In this document: piece by piece, positions 35,694 through 43,351 of the stretch
How the letters are laid out: every line of letters starts with the position of its first letter
Numbering within the stretch: position 1 is the stretch's first letter
Origin: Mesorhizobium sp.
GTDB taxonomy: Bacteria > Pseudomonadota > Alphaproteobacteria > Rhizobiales > Rhizobiaceae
NCBI RefSeq assembly: GCF_004962245.1
Contig: NZ_SUHQ01000009.1
Span: 62,001 to 126,000 of the forward strand
Direction of reading: 5' to 3'
DNA: 64,000 nt
Program-made: the position numbers and the translations under genes
The notes under the pieces: model-generated
Told to the model about the DNA's origin: nothing
Seen by the model: only the letters and a program-made list of their open reading frames with translations
The model's database searches: none

Positions 35694-35722
35694 TTGCGCA
35701 TTTCTTGTTATTGCCATATTAT
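35694..35722 (+). promoter_or_regulatory. Candidate promoter of the toxin-antitoxin operon
   Basis: TTGCGC (35694-35699), a 17-base spacer and TATTAT (35717-35722) lie about 26 bases upstream of the antitoxin start, in an AT-rich patch. Confidence 0.45.
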
Positions 35723-35747
35723 ATGTGACAAAACAGGAGGTTCGAGA

Positions 35748-35993
35748 ATGAACGTATCATTGGGAGACCGCTGGGAGATATTTGTGTCCAACATTGTGAA
35801 GCGCGGCCGCTACGGCTCTGCCAGCGAAGTCGTGCGCGAGGGCCTGCGGCTGGTCGAAGAACGCGAGGAAAAGCTAAGGGCGCTGCGCGCCATGCTGGAC
35901 AAGTCGTTTGCTGACGACGGCGAAGCGACCGAGCAGGATATCGAGGCGGCCATGGAAGCCAAGGCTGAGCAGCTCGCAAAGGAAGGCTTCTAG
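35748..35993 (+). CDS. parD: ParD-like ribbon-helix-helix antitoxin
   Basis: An 81-residue protein. The N-terminal part NVSLGDRWEIFVSNIVKRGRYGS with ASEVVREGLRLVEEREEK is the ribbon-helix-helix DNA-binding region of ParD/CC2985-type antitoxins; the acidic, helical C-terminus would wrap the toxin. ATG at 35748 has AGGAGG seven bases upstream, so the upstream extension to 35694 is rejected. The toxin start follows after two bases. Such antitoxins repress their own promoter. Confidence 0.85.
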   Translation: MNVSLGDRWEIFVSNIVKRGRYGSASEVVREGLRLVEEREEKLRALRAMLDKSFADDGEATEQDIEAAMEAKAEQLAKEGF

Positions 35994-35995
35994 GC

Positions 35996-36325
35996 GTGCC
36001 ACGGCTGCGCATGTTGCCGTCGGTGCAGACAGATTTGATCAATATCTTTGAATACATCACTCGCGAAAGCGGCAGCCTGGTGCTTGGCCGGCGTTTTGTG
36101 GATGCTCTGCGCCAGAAATGCCGTGATCTGGCGAGCCTGCTGGCGACGATCGGTCGTGCTCGTCCCGATCTCCGGCCGGACGTCCGAAGTTTCGCTTTCA
36201 GGGGATACGTCATCTTCTTTCGCTGTAATGGAGATTGCTTCGAGGTGGCGAACATCATCGAAGGGCATCGGGACATCGATGCTTTATGGCCAGAAGGTGA
36301 GGGTGGGGAGGGGCGTCTCGCGTAA
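35996..36325 (+). CDS. parE: ParE/RelE-family toxin
   Basis: A 109-residue protein with GTG start two bases after the antitoxin stop. LPSVQTDLINIFEYITRESGS, RARPDLRPDVRSFAFRGYVIFFR and VANIIEGHRDIDALW are typical of the ParE toxin fold (gyrase inhibitors). The key arginines and the C-terminal beta strands are present, so the toxin looks intact. The pair is an isolated type II module between two catabolic loci. Confidence 0.83.
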   Translation: MPRLRMLPSVQTDLINIFEYITRESGSLVLGRRFVDALRQKCRDLASLLATIGRARPDLRPDVRSFAFRGYVIFFRCNGDCFEVANIIEGHRDIDALWPEGEGGEGRLA

Positions 36326-36530
36326 CGGGCGGCAGTGGAAGCTGAGGCGGCCTCGATGAGATCCTTCAGCAACATTGCCGTCGAGGGCATGCTCGGGGAT
36401 TTGCTGCACAATGCGCGCGACTGACCGCGAAAGACAGTGGCAACGAACCAGCACCTTGGTGCATGAATCCCACGGCGCGCTCAAGACCCTGTGATTAGAA
36501 GTTCTCGATTACGACATTAGGGAGGACGGG

Positions 36531-38171
36531 ATGGGCAATCCCTACGAACAGGACCTCGACAGGAATCCGGCTAATCACCAGCCGCTGACGCCGCTCACCT
36601 ATCTGGAGCGGGCGGCAAAGACCTTTCCCGATCATGTCGCCATCATCCATGGCCGCCAGCGCACGACCTATCGCGATTTCTGGCGGCGGTCGCTGAAGCT
36701 TGCCTCGGCGCTCTCCAGGCGCGGCATCGGCAAGGGCGACACGGTCACCGTCATGCTGTCCAACACGCCGCCAATGCTCGAAGCGCATTTCGGCGTGCCG
36801 ATGACCAAGGCGGTGCTGCATTCGCTCAACACCCGCCTTGATGCCGCAGTCATCGCCTTCCAGCTCGACCATGCCGAAACCAAGGTGCTTGTCGTCGATC
36901 GCGAATTCGCAAATGTCGCCAGCGAGGCGCTGGCGCTGGCCAAGGTGAAGCCGCTGGTCGTCGACTATGACGATCCCGAATACGCCACCGATGCTCCCTA
37001 TCCGAAAGGCGAGCGGATCGGCACCCTCGACTACGAGGACTTTGTCGCGGGCGGCGATGAGGATTTCGCCTGGTCGATGCCCGACGACGAATGGGACGCC
37101 ATCTCGCTCAACTATACGTCCGGCACCACCGGCAACCCCAAGGGCGTCGTCTATCACCATCGCGGTGCGGCGCTGATGGCCTACGCCAACACCATCCATG
37201 CCGGCATGGGCAAGCACGCGGTCTATCTTTGGACGCTGCCGATGTTCCACTGCAATGGCTGGTGCTTTCCCTGGACGCTGGCCGTGCAAGCCGGCACCCA
37301 TGTCTGCCTGCGCTGGGTGCGGCCAAAGCCGATCTACGACGCCATCGCCGACCACGGCGTCACCCATCTGTGCGGCGCACCTGTGGTGATGTCGGTGCTG
37401 ATCAACGCCAGGGATGAGGACAAGAGGCAATTTCCACAGACGGTCACCTTCAACACGGCCGCGGCGCCGCCGCCAGAAGCCGTGCTGTCGGGCATGGCCG
37501 ATGCGGGCTTTGCCGTCACCCACCTCTATGGCCTGACTGAGACCTATGGCCCGGCGGTGGTCAACGAATGGCGTGGCGAGTGGGATGGGCTCGAAAAGGG
37601 TCTCAGGGCAGCGAGGAAGGCCAGGCAAGGCGTGCGCTATGCCGCGCTCGAAGATCTGACGGTGATGGACCCCGAGAGGATGGAGGAGACACCGGCCGAC
37701 GGCGAGACGCTCGGCGAGGTCATGTTCCGCGGCAACATCGTCATGAAAGGCTATCTGAAGAACCGCAAGGCGAGCGACGAGGCCTTCGCCGGCGGCTGGT
37801 TCCATTCGGGCGACCTCGGCGTCATGCATGCCGACGGCTACATCCAGCTCAAGGACCGCTCCAAGGACATCATCATTTCCGGCGGCGAGAATATCTCCTC
37901 GATCGAGGTCGAGGAAGCGCTCTACAAGCATCCGGCCGTCGCCTCCTGCGGCGTCGTCGCCAGGCCCGACAACAAATGGGGCGAAGTGCCGGTCGCCTAT
38001 GTCGAACTGAAGCCGGGCAAGACGGCGACCGAGGCCGAGATCGTCGACCACTGCCGCGCGCTGCTCGCCCGATTCAAGGTACCGAAAGCGGTGATCTTCG
38101 CCGAAATACCGAAGACCTCGACCGGCAAGATCCAGAAATTCAGGCTGAGAGAGACGGCGAAGGAAGCCTAG
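36531..38171 (+). CDS. Acyl-CoA synthetase (medium-chain/AlkK-DmdB-like AMP-forming)
   Basis: A 546-residue adenylate-forming enzyme. The P-loop LNYTSGTTGNPKGV, the HLYGLTETYGP segment, the GWFHSGDLGVMHADGYIQLKDR span (given in part) and the C-terminal catalytic lysine in STGKIQKFRLRE are present, so both half-reactions are possible. Wording of the N-terminal part resembles AlkK and methylmercaptopropionate-CoA ligase DmdB. The fatty or thio-acid substrate cannot be decided from sequence. The gene stands alone with AGGGAGGA before the ATG and no partner genes; DMSP genes are not evident in the window. Confidence 0.85.
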   Translation: MGNPYEQDLDRNPANHQPLTPLTYLERAAKTFPDHVAIIHGRQRTTYRDFWRRSLKLASALSRRGIGKGDTVTVMLSNTPPMLEAHFGVPMTKAVLHSLNTRLDAAVIAFQLDHAETKVLVVDREFANVASEALALAKVKPLVVDYDDPEYATDAPYPKGERIGTLDYEDFVAGGDEDFAWSMPDDEWDAISLNYTSGTTGNPKGVVYHHRGAALMAYANTIHAGMGKHAVYLWTLPMFHCNGWCFPWTLAVQAGTHVCLRWVRPKPIYDAIADHGVTHLCGAPVVMSVLINARDEDKRQFPQTVTFNTAAAPPPEAVLSGMADAGFAVTHLYGLTETYGPAVVNEWRGEWDGLEKGLRAARKARQGVRYAALEDLTVMDPERMEETPADGETLGEVMFRGNIVMKGYLKNRKASDEAFAGGWFHSGDLGVMHADGYIQLKDRSKDIIISGGENISSIEVEEALYKHPAVASCGVVARPDNKWGEVPVAYVELKPGKTATEAEIVDHCRALLARFKVPKAVIFAEIPKTSTGKIQKFRLRETAKEA

Positions 38172-38322
38172 CCCAGGCGGAATCCTCGCGCGAGAAGGTG
38201 CCGTCCCTTGCGTTTGGACTTGTCGAACACCGGAATATGCGGCTCGACTCCGTGCTCATGCACCAGCCAGTTCAGCATCTCTGCGGAGCCGTAGCCGGTG
38301 TCTGCAATCAGCCGCTCGGGTC
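38172..38322 (-). pseudogene. DDE transposase remnant (IS1182-like) with frameshift
   Basis: Translating the - strand gives ERLIADTGYGSAEMLNWL followed by VHEHGVEPHIPVFDKSKRK, then, after a one-base shift at the GGG near 38210, DGTFSREDSAW. This matches the C-terminal catalytic region of IS1182-type DDE transposases. The reading starts and ends abruptly: a stop lies upstream and the acyl-CoA synthetase stop lies at its downstream end, so only about 50 codons remain. No terminal inverted repeats were recognised. Confidence 0.7.
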
Positions 38323-38534
38323 AGGGCCGAATTCGTCGTGCGCCCGTTTGATCTCGCGACCTACGTGAAGTTGAACGCTTCACCCAGCCGACACTCCAAG
38401 CACATGCCCTCGCAGCAGCCGGATCGGCTGAACGGAGCAAAAAAGACCACTCAGTGTCGGATCGAGCGCCTCCCGATCGTCCTCGATACAGAACCAAACT
38501 CGACGGAAGAATATCTAGCGGGAGGAGAACTCTA

Positions 38535-38963
38535 GTGGAGAACACGGAGCGCGACCCCGAGGCACACATCCAGGCGCTAATCGAGCGTTGGGCGAACGCC
38601 GTGCAGCAGCAAGACCTGGAGAAAATCCTTGCGGATCATGCGACGGACTTTCTGATGTTCGATGCTCCACCTCCGAACGAACTCACTGGAATTGAGGCCT
38701 ACCGGGATAGCTGGGGTCCGTTCTTCGAGCACTTCAAGCAGGGCGGCGTTTTCGCGATCGAGCGGCTGGATGTCACTGCGGGCGACCGGGTTGCTTTTGC
38801 AACTGCATTGCTGCGGTGCGGCACCAGGGAAGAGCTTGAAAAGGACCCGGCAACCCGCCTCCGGCTTACCGTCGGGCTACGCAAGGAAGGTGACCTTTGG
38901 ACTATCGCTCACGAGCATCATTCGTACCCTTACAAAGCCGGACTGAGCAGCGCATCGGGGTGA
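38535..38963 (+). CDS. SnoaL-like/NTF2-fold protein
   Basis: A 142-residue small alpha+beta protein. IQALIERWANAVQQQDLEKILADHATDF with MFDAPPP and WTIAHEHHSYPY are the typical pattern of DUF4440/SnoaL-like ketosteroid-isomerase-fold proteins. The GTG at 38535 is preferred because GGGAGGAG lies about nine bases upstream; the longer frame from 38454 has no such site. Function unknown, often stress or detoxification related. Confidence 0.75.
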   Translation: MENTERDPEAHIQALIERWANAVQQQDLEKILADHATDFLMFDAPPPNELTGIEAYRDSWGPFFEHFKQGGVFAIERLDVTAGDRVAFATALLRCGTREELEKDPATRLRLTVGLRKEGDLWTIAHEHHSYPYKAGLSSASG

Positions 38964-39093
38964 TCGAACGGCCGTGACAGCGGCGGCGATTGGCCAGCCG
39001 CTAGGGTTCAAGGGATAAGATCATGCCGCTAAGGACAAGATCGGCGCAATTTACGACGCGGGTAGTGCAATTGGCGGATGGAGGAGAAAACTC

Positions 39094-39612
39094 ATGCCGG
39101 TTCTCAGAACATCAGAGCCTGAAGGTCAAGACGAGACCCTTCCTCGGCCATGGGCGCGAAACGCCGCCGCGGTCAGGAAAGCCGGACGGATCGTCGCCCT
39201 GACCGGGGTCATACTGCCGCTTCTCATGATCGGCGGAATGAAGTTCACGGCTGTTGAGATCGAGGCGTTGAGGCCGCTGATCGGCGGCACGCCTTGGCTC
39301 GCCTGGATGTATCCGGTATTTGGTGAAGCCGGTGCTTCTTATGTGCTTGGCGTCGTCGAGATCGCGACCGCGCTTCTCCTGATTGCCTCTCCCTGGTCGG
39401 CGCGCGCCGGTGTGGCCGGCGGGGCGTTGGCCGCCCTGATTTTCCTGGTCACCTGTTCGATCATGTTTGCCCTGCCGATCTGGGAGCCTACGCTGGGCTT
39501 TCCTGCGCTCGGTCCGGCCGGTCAGTTCCTGATCAAGGACATTGCGCTGCTCGGCATCGCGCTTGTCATACTGGGCGAAAGCCTGAACAGGTTAAACAAA
39601 TCGGCTACCTGA
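39094..39612 (+). CDS. DUF417 family inner-membrane protein (YkgB/RclC-like)
   Basis: A 172-residue protein with four hydrophobic segments (IVALTGVILPLLMIGGMK; YVLGVVEIATALLLIA; AGGALAALIFLVTCSIMFAL; IALLGIALVILGESL). The MKFTAVEIEALRPLIGGTPW and WEPTLGFPALGPAGQFLIKDIALLG spans follow DUF417 proteins such as RclC of the reactive chlorine response. It stands alone; no RclA or RclB homologue is adjacent. GGAGGAG lies shortly before the ATG. Confidence 0.8.
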   Translation: MPVLRTSEPEGQDETLPRPWARNAAAVRKAGRIVALTGVILPLLMIGGMKFTAVEIEALRPLIGGTPWLAWMYPVFGEAGASYVLGVVEIATALLLIASPWSARAGVAGGALAALIFLVTCSIMFALPIWEPTLGFPALGPAGQFLIKDIALLGIALVILGESLNRLNKSAT

Positions 39613-39748
39613 GCGAATCCAGTCGAACGCGAGCGGCAGACCACATTATTGGCATAGCCGCGCCAAATAACGAGGCTCCACCTACTGCGACCTTGTGGGA
39701 CGAGCACAGGTTCGCTGCCTGCGCGGCCGCCGGATCTGCAACCTTCGA

Positions 39749-40645
39749 CTAGATCGAAAATGCCCCGCTCGCCACCACAATGCCGCGCCCAGAAACGCTC
39801 ACTGAGCCGCCATCGACATCTACCTCAATGATGCTGGTACGTCCGAGAGCCGTGCCTTGCTCCACCTTGATTGCGCCGGGCTGTGCAAGACCGTGTGCAA
39901 CGAGATGTGCGGCGAGCGGACCAGCCGCCGTACCGGTTGCCGGATCTTCAGAAATGCCAACGGTCGGGTTGAAAAAGCGCGCATACGCTGTGGTTCCGGG
40001 CTGTAGTGGATCGAGCGAGAAGACGTAGCAGCCTTCCCCGCCGACCTCGTTGAGCAGGTCGAAAAGCTGTTTGGCATCAGGCGAAATCCGGTCGACTGCT
40101 TCGCGATCGCGGATTGGCACCAAGAGATGGGCAGCACCAGTCGAGACCACCTGGCAAGGTACGACGTCCGCCGCTATTTCTTCGGTATCAAGGCCGAGTG
40201 CCTTGGCAAGAGCGCCCAGGTTTGAGAGCTGCCGGCCGGCCACTGGGGCCTCTTGCTGCATAATGATCTTTTCGAGTTGCCCTTGGCTTTGCCAGATGGC
40301 CAATGGATATACCAGATCGCCGATCTGTTGGTGAAACCATGTTGGGCCATCGCCCAGATCGAGCCGTCCCGCAGCAGCGAGCCACCACCAAGCCCCTAAC
40401 GTGTTGTGGCCGCCTGCACCGAAAACCTCTGCGCCTTTCGGCGTGAAAGAACGCAACTTCCAGTCGGCGTCCGCCCGGGTCGCAGGTAGCACAAAGGTGG
40501 TCTCGGACTGGTTGAACTCACGTGCAATGTTTTGCATGAGCTCGAGCGCCAGCTCGGCACCGCCGTCGACCACCGCAAGTGAATTGCCCGTCAGCGGCTC
40601 TACCGCGAAGACATCGACGAAATGAAATGGGATTGTTCTGCTCAT
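39749..40645 (-). CDS. PhzF-family isomerase/epimerase-like protein
   Basis: A 298-residue protein of the PhzF/diaminopimelate-epimerase-like fold: FHFVDVFAVEPLTGNSLAVV at the start, the catalytic-glutamate region NQSETTFVLP, FGAGGHNTLGAWWWL, and EDPATGTAAGPLAAHL in the second domain. ATG at 40645 has GGAGGA five bases upstream. No phenazine genes are present, so the role is likely a small-molecule isomerase of unknown substrate. It lies downstream of the VOC gene on the same strand. Confidence 0.85.
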   Translation of the reverse strand: MSRTIPFHFVDVFAVEPLTGNSLAVVDGGAELALELMQNIAREFNQSETTFVLPATRADADWKLRSFTPKGAEVFGAGGHNTLGAWWWLAAAGRLDLGDGPTWFHQQIGDLVYPLAIWQSQGQLEKIIMQQEAPVAGRQLSNLGALAKALGLDTEEIAADVVPCQVVSTGAAHLLVPIRDREAVDRISPDAKQLFDLLNEVGGEGCYVFSLDPLQPGTTAYARFFNPTVGISEDPATGTAAGPLAAHLVAHGLAQPGAIKVEQGTALGRTSIIEVDVDGGSVSVSGRGIVVASGAFSI

Positions 40646-40735
40646 GGTTTCCTCCGATGACCACAATTTGGGCCCGTTTCAGTCGTTCGCCTGAAAGTTT
40701 GGAAGGTCGCAAATGTCTGGCATCGCAGGCAATTT

Positions 40736-41089
40736 CTAGCGAAGGTGCGAGAGCACGTTGAGCAGCTTGCCGGTCGGGTCGGCGATGAAGAAACGTCTTA
40801 CGCCCCACGGTTCGTCGGTCAAATCGTAGACCACTCTGCAACCGATCTCGTTTGCGCGAAGATAAACCTCGTCCACGTCGTCGACTTCGATCGACAGATC
40901 GGGCACGGGCGTGCCTGAGCCGCCCTCGCTTGCGATGCCGATCTGGGGGATTGTTGTTTCGCCGGACGCCAGCGTGACGAGCCACCCGTGGTCCATGACG
41001 GCATCGAGCCCAAACAGGTCGGAATAGAACTTCCGAACATCCGGAATGCTGTCTGTTGCGATATTCGTGACGATGCGCAGTACGGTCAT
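40736..41089 (-). CDS. VOC-family (glyoxalase/bleomycin resistance-like) protein
   Basis: A 117-residue vicinal oxygen chelate protein. It starts TVLRIVTNIATDSIPDVRKFY with FYSDLFGLDAVMDHGW, and ends WGVRRFFIADPTGKLLNVLSH, the usual two-module pattern. ATG at 41089 has GGAG nine bases upstream. It is divergent from the TetR gene and upstream of the PhzF gene; substrate unknown. Confidence 0.8.
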   Translation of the reverse strand: MTVLRIVTNIATDSIPDVRKFYSDLFGLDAVMDHGWLVTLASGETTIPQIGIASEGGSGTPVPDLSIEVDDVDEVYLRANEIGCRVVYDLTDEPWGVRRFFIADPTGKLLNVLSHLR

Positions 41090-41221
41090 CCCATGATCTC
41101 CTTCCCTATGCACTGCCCGCCGCAAGGCGGCTTCGTACGCCGATCACGCCAAATGGTGTCAACAGATGTCACCAGTCGCCCGAGAAGACATATCACATGT
41201 TGACAGGATGCTGATTTCGAC

Positions 41222-41257
41222 TTACGACTGACGAAATTCAAAATTCGTCAATCGTAA
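41222..41257. promoter_or_regulatory. TetR operator palindrome
   Basis: A 14-bp arm TTACGACTGACGAA (41222-41235) is repeated in inverted form at 41244-41257 with one mismatch and an 8-base spacer. It ends 17 bases before the tetR ATG, in the VOC-tetR intergenic region. The position fits autoregulation of the TetR-MFP-RND operon, and it could also affect the VOC gene. Confidence 0.75.
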
Positions 41258-41274
41258 TGAGCTAATGAAACGCC

Positions 41275-41880
41275 ATGCATGATGTCCTCGATACGGTAGC
41301 CGACTCGGCCCGGCAGGAGAATGTAGCGCGCATCCTCGATTGCGCGGAGCGTCTGTTCCGCCATTACGGCTACGGCAAGACCAATGTCGCCGACATAGCG
41401 CGCGACCTCGGCATGTCGACGGCCAACATCTACCGTTTCTTCGCGTCCAAGGTCGAGATCCACCAGGCCGTTTGCGGCCGCATGCTCGCCACCTGCTACC
41501 AACTGACCTACGACGCCTGCCATGGTCCCGGAACCGCCACCGAAAAGCTTCGCCGCTACGTGCAGACGCATCATCAGTGGACCCGCGACACCATGCTCGA
41601 CCAGGAGAAGGTGCACGAAATGGTCGTCGTCGCCATCGAACGCGATTGGCACGTCATCGAGAAGCATATCGACAGGATCCGCAGCCTGGTGGCGGAGGTG
41701 ATCAGCGAGGGGATCGCAACCGGCGAGTTTGCCGACCAGGATCCGGAAGTCGCTTCGCGGTGTTTCGGCGCCGCCATCATCACCCTCTGTCACCCGCAGA
41801 TGGTCGCCCAGTGTCTCGCCAAACAGAACCGGGCGATGCCGGACGAGCTTATCGAATTTGCGATCAGGGCCTTGAAGTAA
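41275..41880 (+). CDS. TetR-family repressor of an RND efflux operon
   Basis: A 201-residue TetR protein: N-terminal HTH (RILDCAERLFRHYGYGKTNV, then ADIARDLGMSTANIYRFFASK, about residues 18-60) and a variable C-terminal ligand domain of the TetR_C type with a conserved C-terminal FGAAIITLCHP segment. It precedes the membrane fusion protein and RND pump by 62 bases. A GC-rich hairpin (CCGGCGG with complement, 41884-41900) lies directly after its stop and may attenuate read-through. Confidence 0.87.
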   Translation: MHDVLDTVADSARQENVARILDCAERLFRHYGYGKTNVADIARDLGMSTANIYRFFASKVEIHQAVCGRMLATCYQLTYDACHGPGTATEKLRRYVQTHHQWTRDTMLDQEKVHEMVVVAIERDWHVIEKHIDRIRSLVAEVISEGIATGEFADQDPEVASRCFGAAIITLCHPQMVAQCLAKQNRAMPDELIEFAIRALK

Positions 41881-41942
41881 TAACCGGCGGCGTCCGCCGG
41901 GCGTCGAGGTCGACAGTTCATCTCCAGTTCGGGAGTACGCAA

Positions 41943-43100
41943 GTGTCTTTGTCCAAATCCATCATGAACAGGCTGCCGGCCGTTGGTCCGGCTCTGGTCG
42001 TTGTCGCGGCGCTCGGGCTCGCCGGCTGCTCGCAGGAAAAAGTGGAAGTCAAAGACATCGTCCGGCCAGTCAAGGTCGTCGAGATCGCCAAGGCAAACGA
42101 TACCCGTCAGCTTTCCTATTCCGGATCGGTGCGCGCCCGCACTGAGATGAATCTCGGGTTCCGCATCAACGGCAAGATCACCGAGCGCCTGGTCGACATC
42201 GGCGAGCGCGTGAAGCCCGGCGATGTCCTGGCCCGCATCGATCCGGCCGACTACGACCTTTCGGTCAAGAGCGCCGAGGCGGCACTCGAGGCTGCCGAGC
42301 GGCAGGTCGAGACCACTGACCTTGCCCGCCGTCGCGCCGAACAGTTGTTTGCCAAGCACTTCGCGTCGAAATCGCAGCTCGAACAGGCGACGCTCAGTTA
42401 CGATCAGGCCGTCGCCACCCGGAATTCCGCCCGCTCATCGCTGGACCAGGCGAAGAACCAGGTCCTCTACACCGACCTCAAGGCGGACAGGAACGGCATC
42501 GTCACATCAGTCACCGCCGACGTCGGTCAGGTGGTCGGCTCCGGCACGCCGGTCGTGACCGTTGCCGTCGATGGCGAAAAGGAAGTGCTGATCGCCGTTC
42601 CGGAAACGGATATCGCCCAGTTCAAGCCGGGCAAGGACGTCAAGGCAGGCTTCTGGTCCGATGATGCGCTGACGCTCGACGGCAAAGTCCGTGAAGTCGC
42701 CGGCAGCGCCGATCAGCAGTCGCGTACCTTTGCCGTTCGCGTCAGCCTGCCCAACGATCCGCGCGTGCTTCTCGGCATGACCGCGACCATTGAAGCTTCG
42801 GCGGCCAACAACAGTCCGCAAAGCGTATCGATCCCGTTGAGTGCGCTGGCGCAAAAGGATGGCCAGCAGATCGTCTGGACCGTGGACCGCAACGGCGAGA
42901 CCGTCCATGCGCGTCCGATCAAGGTTGCTGAGTTCACCGCCGACGGCGTGCATGTTGCCGAAGGATTGAAATCCGGCGACGTCGTCGTTGCCGCCGGCAC
43001 GCAATTCATGACCGAGAACCTGAAGGTCAAGCTGACCGGCGATGCTGTGCAGTCCGCATCGGCGGACGATGATGGCGACGCCGCCAAGCGCGTGCGTTGA
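41943..43100 (+). CDS. RND efflux membrane fusion protein (HlyD/AcrA family lipoprotein)
   Basis: A 385-residue periplasmic adaptor. The N-terminus has a hydrophobic segment ending in the lipobox LAGC (about residues 22-30). NLGFRINGKITERLVDIGERV is the lipoyl half-motif, a helical hairpin of about 70 residues follows (SAEAALEAAERQVET to LDQAKNQV), then the second lipoyl half DRNGIVTSVTADVGQVV and beta-barrel domains. GTG at 41943 has GGGAG about eight bases upstream; an ATG at 41964 is an alternative. It links the RND pump to an outer-membrane channel not encoded here. Confidence 0.87.
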   Translation: MSLSKSIMNRLPAVGPALVVVAALGLAGCSQEKVEVKDIVRPVKVVEIAKANDTRQLSYSGSVRARTEMNLGFRINGKITERLVDIGERVKPGDVLARIDPADYDLSVKSAEAALEAAERQVETTDLARRRAEQLFAKHFASKSQLEQATLSYDQAVATRNSARSSLDQAKNQVLYTDLKADRNGIVTSVTADVGQVVGSGTPVVTVAVDGEKEVLIAVPETDIAQFKPGKDVKAGFWSDDALTLDGKVREVAGSADQQSRTFAVRVSLPNDPRVLLGMTATIEASAANNSPQSVSIPLSALAQKDGQQIVWTVDRNGETVHARPIKVAEFTADGVHVAEGLKSGDVVVAAGTQFMTENLKVKLTGDAVQSASADDDGDAAKRVR

Positions 43101-43351
43101 CGGTCAAGCGAATAAAACCGGCTTTTCATCGCATCGGCGCAAGCCGCGAGGTCAAGCAGGTCATGGTTTCCGGGCGGCAGGTGCCCGATTGTCGAGACGT
43201 CAGGTCGATGTAACCCCCCACATCGATCCTCGCGTCCCACCGCGATGAGTGTTTCTCCGCTCGGAAAGCCTCGCCGCCCGGAAGCCAGCATTAGAAGTTC
43301 CGTGGGCATGCCACGTGCGTGCGCTGACGATCAGACAAATGGACTGGCGCT

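Noticed and set aside
36531..38171. DMSP degradation gene (DmdB) paired with the GcvT gene at 63225 as DmdA
   Set aside because: The two genes are 25 kb apart, no DmdC/DmdD is seen, and the GcvT protein lies in a methylamine locus.
39749..40645. Phenazine biosynthesis
   Set aside because: Only a PhzF-fold protein is present; no other phz gene.
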